Source: Actinomadura rudentiformis
GTDB taxonomy: Bacteria > Actinomycetota > Actinomycetes > Streptosporangiales > Streptosporangiaceae
DNA: 64,000 nt
NCBI RefSeq assembly: GCF_008923185.1
Contig: NZ_WBMT01000010.1
Span: forward strand, 124,001-188,000
Direction of reading: 5' to 3'
The notes beneath the pieces are model-generated. The model was not told the DNA's origin. It worked only from the letters and a program-made list of their open reading frames with translations, and made no database searches. Shown here one piece after another: positions 58,473 through 64,000 of the stretch (the first letter of the stretch is position 1; every line of letters starts with the position of its first letter). The position numbers were made by a program, and so were the translations under genes.

Positions 58473-60065
58473 CTATGGGTGTTGTGCGCGTATGAGATCG
58501 GCTGCGCGTTCCGCTAGGGCGACGACGGTCGCGTGGGGGTGGCCGCGTCCGATATGGGGGAAGACCGAAGCGTCAGCGATCCTCAGACCGGTAATGCCGT
58601 GGACTCGTAGGGACGTATCCACTACCGAGGTCTGGTTGTCGGATCCAAGGCGGCAGGTTCCGACTGGGTGAAAGCCGGTGCTCGCGTTCCTTCGGATGAA
58701 GGCTTCGATCGCGGTGCGGGTGGCGTCCGGCGCGGGGGAATCCATCCAATCCCCAGCGTGGACTGCGAGGGCTTCGGCATCGAAGATATCCATCGCGCTG
58801 CGGATACCCTCCACAAGGACGTTCAGGTCGCCGGGCTCAGTGAAGTAGCCCGGGTCGATCCGCGGCGGGTGTGCCGCCTCGGGATCGCGCAGGACGATCG
58901 ATCCCCGCGATACCGGCTGGAGCAGGTTGATGGCCAGGCTCATCGCATGTGCCGTCGGCGTGCCGTAGCCACCGTCGACGAAGGGTCCCGGGACGAAGCC
59001 CAATTCGATGTCGGGGCCGTCCAGGCTCTCGTGGGTTCGCAGGAACGCCAATGCCTCCGCGGCGTTCGAGGCCAGCGGGCCCCGGCGCAGAACCGCCCAC
59101 GAGAGCAGGTCGCGCACTCCCCCGGCGCCATAGAGGGAGATGGGCCGGCGGCAGGCGCGGACGAGGAATACCAGAGGGTGATCCTGCAGATAGTGACCGA
59201 CAGCCGGCAGTTCGTGGAGGACGGTCGTTCCCGCTGCCGTCAGATCTGAAGGGCGGCCGATTCCTGAAATCTGCAGCAGGTGCGGCGTGCTGATCGCGCC
59301 GGCGGCCAGGATCACCTCACCGTCGACCCGGACTCTGATGGTCTGAGACCCCTGCCGGAGGGTGACCGAGACGGCTTGCCGGCCATGGATCTCGATGCCG
59401 GTGCACAGGGTGTCGGTGAGGACCGTCAGGTTCCGGCGCTTGGCGGCCGGCCGCAGGTAGGCGTCTGCGCTGCTCCAACGTCGTCCTCGCCATTGGTTCA
59501 GCGGACTGTGGCCCACCACGTCCGTGCCGGGCTCGGAGTTCAGGTCGTCCACGTGCTGCAATCCGGTCTGCTCGGCGGCTGCGACGAACGCGGCTGTGAG
59601 CCGGTGGGGTCTGCGTGGACGTGTGACATGGAGCGGACCGGCATCACCGTGCAATGCCGGTGTGCCGTATGAGGAACGCTCTGATCGCCGGAAATAGGGA
59701 AGCAGATCATCGAAGGTCCAGCCGGGCTCCCATGACCGGAAATCAATGGCCCGGTCGCGGCAGTAGACCTGGCCATTGAGGGATGAGCTCCCACCGAGTG
59801 TCCGGCCTCGAGGCCAGCGGACGCTGCGTCCGTCCAGCTGCTTTTGCGGTTCGGTGCGGAACGCCCAGTCGTATTCGCTGTCGAACAGTTCCGCGAATGC
59901 CAGGGGGATTCTCATCTTCAGGCTCTTGTCGCGTGGTCCCGCCTCGACGAGCAGGACGCGAGTTCGTGGATCTTCGGTCAGCCGGCTTGCGAGCACGCAG
60001 CCGGCGGATCCGGCGCCGACCACGACGTGGTCATATGAGCTTGATCTGCTGGAATTGCGCTTCAT
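58473..60065 (-). CDS. GMC-family FAD oxidoreductase
   Basis: A 530-aa flavoenzyme: VVVGAGSAGCVLASRL (FAD dinucleotide fold), WPRGRTLGGSSSLNGQVYCR (GMC signature 1), GAISTPHLLQISGIG (signature 2), and a C-terminal FHPVGTCRLG with the active-site His and DASVFPHIGRGHPHATVVAL. It oxidises an alcohol to aldehyde or acid using FAD. As last gene of the terpenoid operon it probably oxidises a terpene alcohol made by the P450. ATG at 60065, 27 nt after the 558-aa gene. Confidence 0.93.
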   Translation of the reverse strand: MKRNSSRSSSYDHVVVGAGSAGCVLASRLTEDPRTRVLLVEAGPRDKSLKMRIPLAFAELFDSEYDWAFRTEPQKQLDGRSVRWPRGRTLGGSSSLNGQVYCRDRAIDFRSWEPGWTFDDLLPYFRRSERSSYGTPALHGDAGPLHVTRPRRPHRLTAAFVAAAEQTGLQHVDDLNSEPGTDVVGHSPLNQWRGRRWSSADAYLRPAAKRRNLTVLTDTLCTGIEIHGRQAVSVTLRQGSQTIRVRVDGEVILAAGAISTPHLLQISGIGRPSDLTAAGTTVLHELPAVGHYLQDHPLVFLVRACRRPISLYGAGGVRDLLSWAVLRRGPLASNAAEALAFLRTHESLDGPDIELGFVPGPFVDGGYGTPTAHAMSLAINLLQPVSRGSIVLRDPEAAHPPRIDPGYFTEPGDLNVLVEGIRSAMDIFDAEALAVHAGDWMDSPAPDATRTAIEAFIRRNASTGFHPVGTCRLGSDNQTSVVDTSLRVHGITGLRIADASVFPHIGRGHPHATVVALAERAADLIRAQHP

Positions 60066-60092
60066 GTCTCCATCCCGGCGTTCGCTGCCGCT

Positions 60093-61769
60093 CTAGCCAT
60101 CCAGTTCGTCGCCGGCGACTGCGTCGCTTCGGTAGCCCACGCAGTTCCAGAGGAAATGCGGGTGTGCGCAGCCGAACATGTAGGCGAGGAGCGCCGTGTC
60201 CTCCTTCCAGGTCGGAGGTGCGTTAAGGGCGTGGAAGAGCTCTGCTCCCACGGCACCGGCGTTCAGCTGGACCTCGCGAGCGCCGTTCCCTCCTGCCAGG
60301 CAGGCTCGGACTGCTGCGACGTAGGTGCGGCTGAGGATCTTCCAGGTGATTTCGAGGTCTCCGTGCCATTCGCCGTGGAGTGCCTCAAAGGCGGCCAGCT
60401 CTCGATCGAAGAGGCGCCAGACATCGGGTGCGTACGTGCGGCACAGATTCGAGAGACGACGGGCTTGAGAGCTGAGGCTGTTCACACGGATCTGCGGCCC
60501 GGATTTCAGGGTGATGCCACCGGAGAGGAGTCCGGTGCAGGAGTTCGGTTCGATGCCGCACAGCGGGCAGTCCTCCAAGGGCGGCAGTTCATCGATGATG
60601 CCGTCGAACCACAGTGCGTGGCGGCCGGTGAGGGCCATCCAGACGATGGTGGTGTCCATCAACCACGTGTTCCACAGAACGCCATGTGATTCGGGCATGC
60701 AGCCGTATTTGACGAGTGCGATGGCGCTCGCGGCGTACATGGCCTTGTCGTGCGTGGACACGGAGCCGAGCCAGAAGTTGCTGATCTCGCCTGTGACGGC
60801 GTCCGCTCTGGTGTCGGTCATGTCGTCCAGCACCCGGCACAGGACCAACGAGGCGAGATTTCCCTCCTGCCACAGCTCCGCCTCAGGCGGCACATGCCAG
60901 AACAGGCAGTCGAGCGTCTGCAACAGCGCGTAGGTCAGTTTGTCGAGCGGATTCGCCTGCGGGAGCGTGATGGCTCCGCGGGTGTGGCGAGTGAGCCAGT
61001 ATTCGTCCACGGCGCGCTTATGCGTGGCGTAAAGCCCGCTCACCAGCGCACGGGCCCCGTTCGTGCTCGCCTGGTGCGTAAGCTCCTGACCGACCTTGCG
61101 GTGCAGGCCTGAGATGTCGACGGAGTTCGCGACACGCTTGTACTCCTGGAAGACGAGGATGTCGTCCTCGTTTCGGAATCGGAGCCCGAGGTCGTGGTCG
61201 GAGTCGCTCATTTTCCTGGTCCATGCCCATCCCCCGGACAGGACGCTGTCGAGTTCTCGCCGATACGGCCACGTCTTGACCAGGAGTGGTGCACCGGCGC
61301 TCTTCCTCCAGTCGTAGTCCTCAAGCCGGCGCGGAGGTGGCGTCGGCAGATGCGAGCAGAGCAGACAGGTGCAGCCGGTGGAGTCCGCAGTTTCCACGGG
61401 CGCGGCCTCGGCTCGCTGGCGCCAGGCCGATTCCAGCAATTCACATGCGAGCCTGCACATCCGCGTATCGGTGGACGCGAACGGGAACGCATCCCGGATG
61501 GCCGCCAACCTCTGGTCCAGTGCCAGCAGCCGGGCCTGTCCTTGCTCGTCGGGGCGCATGAGTTCCCTTGACGGATGGGCCAGCGCGCCATCGATGAAGA
61601 TCTGCTCCCGCCGCACCGGCCCAGACTGGTCGCCTGAGGCGGCGAAGCGGGCGAGTCCAGCCGCCTCTTGCCGCAGATACTCCGGGTGGCGGACGCTGAT
61701 GTGCGACCCGACCAACTTCCGGAACTCCTCTACGACCCCTTCTGCTTGGAGTGGTCTTGTATCGGTCAT
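60093..61769 (-). CDS. Unrecognised 558-aa protein in the terpenoid operon
   Basis: A large soluble helical protein lying between the terpene synthase and GMC genes. Visible features: a CxCxxC cluster (about 133-138) and CPLC (about 401-404) with another Cys at 411, a possible split zinc site; DSDHDLGLRF and RNEDDILVFQEYKR; and near residue 315 CRVLDDMTDTRAD, a DDxxDxxxD motif like those binding Mg-diphosphate in prenyl-chain enzymes. Trp- and His-rich helices follow (GVLWNTWLMD, HALWFDGIIDE). I do not recognise the family. The ATG at 61769 has AGAGGTGA upstream. A terpenoid-related enzymatic role is inferred only from motif and context. Confidence 0.8.
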   Translation of the reverse strand: MTDTRPLQAEGVVEEFRKLVGSHISVRHPEYLRQEAAGLARFAASGDQSGPVRREQIFIDGALAHPSRELMRPDEQGQARLLALDQRLAAIRDAFPFASTDTRMCRLACELLESAWRQRAEAAPVETADSTGCTCLLCSHLPTPPPRRLEDYDWRKSAGAPLLVKTWPYRRELDSVLSGGWAWTRKMSDSDHDLGLRFRNEDDILVFQEYKRVANSVDISGLHRKVGQELTHQASTNGARALVSGLYATHKRAVDEYWLTRHTRGAITLPQANPLDKLTYALLQTLDCLFWHVPPEAELWQEGNLASLVLCRVLDDMTDTRADAVTGEISNFWLGSVSTHDKAMYAASAIALVKYGCMPESHGVLWNTWLMDTTIVWMALTGRHALWFDGIIDELPPLEDCPLCGIEPNSCTGLLSGGITLKSGPQIRVNSLSSQARRLSNLCRTYAPDVWRLFDRELAAFEALHGEWHGDLEITWKILSRTYVAAVRACLAGGNGAREVQLNAGAVGAELFHALNAPPTWKEDTALLAYMFGCAHPHFLWNCVGYRSDAVAGDELDG

Positions 61770-61849
61770 GCTCACCTCTGGGTGATGGTCATCGGGGCGG
61801 GCAGCCGGGCTGTGTACCGCCGCATGAAAGGGTTGCCATGGCTTCTCGG

Positions 61850-62896
61850 TCAGGCTCTGGAGGTCGATTCCATGCCGGGAACTCCGGCTTGGAAACCTGG
61901 TGACAGAATGTCCTCGGTATAGGCGCTGCTGTCTGGCGCGAAGGTCTTGTAGCGACCGGAGTTGATCGCCCAGTCGTGGTTGCCGCGAATCCAGTCCTTC
62001 ACACCGTCCAGGAAGCGGTCCGCTGAGTCGCGCTGGACGTCGTCGAGGCGGAGCTCCTCGTAGGCTTCGGGCACGTTCGACTCGAGGGTCATGAACCGGG
62101 CGAGAGCCTCCCGTGTCATCTCAGCCGCTCTGGCGACGGCTTCCTCTCGCGAGAGACCACACCGCTGATGCAGCACTATGACGAGGTTGTGCGCTTCGTG
62201 CCGGCTGGTCTCCCGCTCGTAGGAGTGAATGTCGTTCATAAAGGCGATCGTGTCCGTCGCGGCCACTCGCAGCTCGCGGAACAAGGGATGCGCGGCGGCG
62301 GCCGCCGGCATCTCGAATCCGTAGGTCCACTCGGCGATGTCGTAGCTGTGATCCAGCCCGACCGACTGCCGGCGGAGCCTGATGTAGCCGTCCAGCTCCG
62401 GAATGTATCCCTCCGCGGTGAGGCGTACCTCCCACACGTGCGCGGTCAGCCATTGCGCGAAGTGCGCAGCGAACCTCTCCTGCCAGGTCGCCGGTGTTCT
62501 GGCCGCGATCCGCTGCCAGAGCGCCGCCCACGCCTCGGTCACCGGGCAGACGAATTCCACGGAGGCGCCGACCGGACGGAACGGGACGACGGCCATTTCG
62601 GCCGCGGTCCGTGCCACGCGCGGCAGGCGGCCAGGCATGTCCGGATCGAACTGGTCGTCAAAGAGGAAGCCGATGGAGAAGAAGTTCAGGGTCTCTGCCA
62701 ATGCGTCGGGGTCCGCGGCGTGATAGATGCGGGCGGCTGCATCGGCGAGATTCCACAGCCTGTACCGTTCCCGGCCTTCCTCTGAGGCGGTCAGTCCGCT
62801 GGCGGCCAGCCACTCCACGTTCCGCTCTCGCGCCCAGTCACGAAACGGGGACACGTGCGGGGCGAAGGGGATCTCGAATCGAACTTTCTGCGGCAT
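61850..62896 (-). CDS. Class I terpene synthase (probable sesquiterpene)
   Basis: A 348-aa terpene cyclase with all class I motifs: DDQFD at residues 80-84, the NSE triad NDIHSYERE at 221-229, the effector-region Arg near 175 and an RY pair near 318 (SGRYKTF). It should ionise a prenyl diphosphate, most likely farnesyl diphosphate, with three Mg ions and cyclise it. Length and motif spacing are typical of bacterial pentalenene/caryolanol-like synthases. Second gene of the operon after a P450. The product cannot be predicted. Confidence 0.93.
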   Translation of the reverse strand: MPQKVRFEIPFAPHVSPFRDWARERNVEWLAASGLTASEEGRERYRLWNLADAAARIYHAADPDALAETLNFFSIGFLFDDQFDPDMPGRLPRVARTAAEMAVVPFRPVGASVEFVCPVTEAWAALWQRIAARTPATWQERFAAHFAQWLTAHVWEVRLTAEGYIPELDGYIRLRRQSVGLDHSYDIAEWTYGFEMPAAAAAHPLFRELRVAATDTIAFMNDIHSYERETSRHEAHNLVIVLHQRCGLSREEAVARAAEMTREALARFMTLESNVPEAYEELRLDDVQRDSADRFLDGVKDWIRGNHDWAINSGRYKTFAPDSSAYTEDILSPGFQAGVPGMESTSRA

Positions 62897-62925
62897 CGTT
62901 GATCAACTCCAGATGGCGTCGAGAG

Positions 62926-64000
62926 TCACCGGCGGGCCGGTCGCATGGGAAGGGAACGCGGAGCGAGAACGGCGCGCCACGCGGCACGGACGCGGAAGCT
63001 CGGTGTGAGCTGAAGTCGCCAGCGCGCGGCGATGGAGGCAAGGGTGAGCGCGGCCTGGTTCTTGGCGAAGCCGTCGCCGATGCATTTGCGCGCCCCCTCT
63101 CCAAAGGGGACGAAGGCGCCGCGCGGTAGCCGCATCTCGCCGTCCAGCCACCGGTCGGGGTCGAAACGGCCGGGATCGGGGAAGAGCTCGGCTCGGCGGC
63201 CGAGGAGGTACGGGCTGAAGACGATCGTCGTGCCGGCGGGGACGGGGTGCCCGGCGAGTTCGACGTCGGCCGTGGTCGTCCGCGTGAGCAGCCACCCTGG
63301 CGGGTAGAGGCGCAACGTCTCGGTGACGACTCGTTGCGTCAGGCCGAGCCTTGGCAGGTCGTCGTGCTCGGCGACGCTCCCGGCGAGCACCGCGTCGGCT
63401 TCGTCCTGCAAGCGTGCCTGGATCTCGGGATGGCGGCCGAGCAGGTAGCAGGCCCACGACAGCAAAGCGGGCGTGGCCTCGACTGCGGCGAGGAAGAACA
63501 TCAGGACCTGGTCATGGATCTCCTCGTCGGTCATGCCAGGCCCGTCGTCATCTTCGGTGGTCAGCAACATCGACAGCAGGTCGCCGTGATCGACGCCCGC
63601 ACGCCGGTAGTCAGCGATGAGCCCGCCGGTGAGCCGGTGCAGGCGGTCCCGTGCCCGGTCGAACCGCCGGTTGCCCGTGGTGGGGATCTTCCCGATGAGC
63701 GTCACGGGCAGCACCACGCGCCGGGCCACGCCGCGGGTGACGGCCTCGACGCAGCGTCCGATCTCAGTGATCAGCGGCGCCTCGACCGCGTTGGCGAACA
63801 AGGTCCGGGTCACCGTGGCCATGGTGAGATCGTGCATTTCAGCGGGCACGTCGATCATCTGCCCGTGCTGCCACGACCGGATGACCGCGTCGATCCGCTC
63901 GGACGCCACCGCGCCATAGCCGGGCATCCGCCGTCGATGGAACGCCGGTTGCACCAGGCGCCGCTGCCTGCGGTGATCCCGATGCCGGCACGTCCCCAGG
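62926..64000 (-). CDS. Cytochrome P450, 5' end outside the window
   Basis: About 357 residues are present, from RRQRRLVQPAFHRRRMPGYG to the stop. Landmarks are the I-helix region FFLAAVEATPALLSWA, ETLRLYPPGW (ExxR), FDPDRWL and the haem loop FGEGARKCIG with the axial Cys. In the I-helix, EAT replaces the more usual ETT. The sequence style is like the P450s that oxidise sesquiterpenes made by adjacent cyclases. First visible gene of the operon, 29 nt before the terpene synthase. The N-terminal 80 or so residues lie beyond 64000. Confidence 0.92.
   Translation of the reverse strand, partial: LGTCRHRDHRRQRRLVQPAFHRRRMPGYGAVASERIDAVIRSWQHGQMIDVPAEMHDLTMATVTRTLFANAVEAPLITEIGRCVEAVTRGVARRVVLPVTLIGKIPTTGNRRFDRARDRLHRLTGGLIADYRRAGVDHGDLLSMLLTTEDDDGPGMTDEEIHDQVLMFFLAAVEATPALLSWACYLLGRHPEIQARLQDEADAVLAGSVAEHDDLPRLGLTQRVVTETLRLYPPGWLLTRTTTADVELAGHPVPAGTTIVFSPYLLGRRAELFPDPGRFDPDRWLDGEMRLPRGAFVPFGEGARKCIGDGFAKNQAALTLASIAARWRLQLTPSFRVRAAWRAVLAPRSLPMRPARR

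Noticed and set aside
58473..60065. Choline dehydrogenase (betA) assignment for the GMC enzyme
   Set aside because: Only general GMC signatures are visible and the neighbours are terpenoid genes, so a choline substrate is not supported.
1..64000. CRISPR arrays, rRNA genes, phage structural genes
   Set aside because: No regularly spaced repeats, no rRNA-like segments, and no capsid, tail or terminase motifs were seen.

Overview
The window is high-GC DNA from a Gram-positive actinomycete. GTG starts are common, operons are linked by 4-nt GTGA/ATGA overlaps, and there is a KstR2-type steroid cluster, a c-di-AMP riboswitch in front of a secreted cell-wall hydrolase, MmyB-type XRE regulators and a terpenoid cluster. 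A Streptosporangiales or Thermomonosporaceae host (Actinomadura-like) fits best, but this is inferred from gene content only.

Layout. About 1-32.9 kb looks like ordinary chromosome with mostly intact genes: an SDR/aldo-keto reductase pair with an XRE regulator; a lipoprotein/FecCD/ATPase importer for a siderophore or cobalamin; an MFS carrier; a coupled acyl-CoA dehydrogenase and family III CoA-transferase; a TetR/ABC exporter divergon; a TetR/GPH-carrier/PLP-lyase operon; an aquaporin translationally coupled to a Dps-like ferritin; a fadA6-kstR2-ipdF-fadE30-like operon for steroid C/D-ring breakdown; an ANTAR-PAS-PP2C phosphatase; two wall-polymer glycosyltransferases; a CHAP hydrolase behind a ydaO riboswitch; galT; a second PLP decarboxylase; a frameshifted GNAT; and a penicillin-binding-like serine hydrolase.

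At 32.8 kb a tRNA-Pro(GGG) is followed at once by the C-terminal stub of a tyrosine integrase. From there to about 58.4 kb the DNA is a mosaic of mobile-element debris: HIT, ParA, dnaE2, epimerase, IS110, Tn3, MarR, IS21 and a second integrase, all broken. It is interspersed with intact cargo: a MerR regulator; an AraC regulator divergent from a four-gene oxidative operon (epoxide-hydrolase::ferredoxin-reductase fusion, PF10118-type putative di-iron protein, SDR, metallo-beta-lactamase fold); a PPOX/VOC/cysteine-dioxygenase group facing a LuxR/NB-ARC regulator; an envelope-stress-type cluster (holin-like, DUF3618, DUF4235, YihY) with two frameshifts; and three tandem genes of one unrecognised protein family.

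From 58.4 kb to the end is a minus-strand terpenoid operon transcribed P450, class I terpene synthase, an unrecognised 558-aa protein with a DDxxDxxxD motif, and a GMC oxidoreductase. The most promising unexplained material is the 558-aa protein in the terpenoid operon, the three-paralogue family at 54-56.5 kb, and the AraC-flanked fusion/di-iron operon at 37.6-42.7 kb. Several genes carry clean single-base indels; these may be real decay or sequencing errors, and the sequence alone cannot decide.
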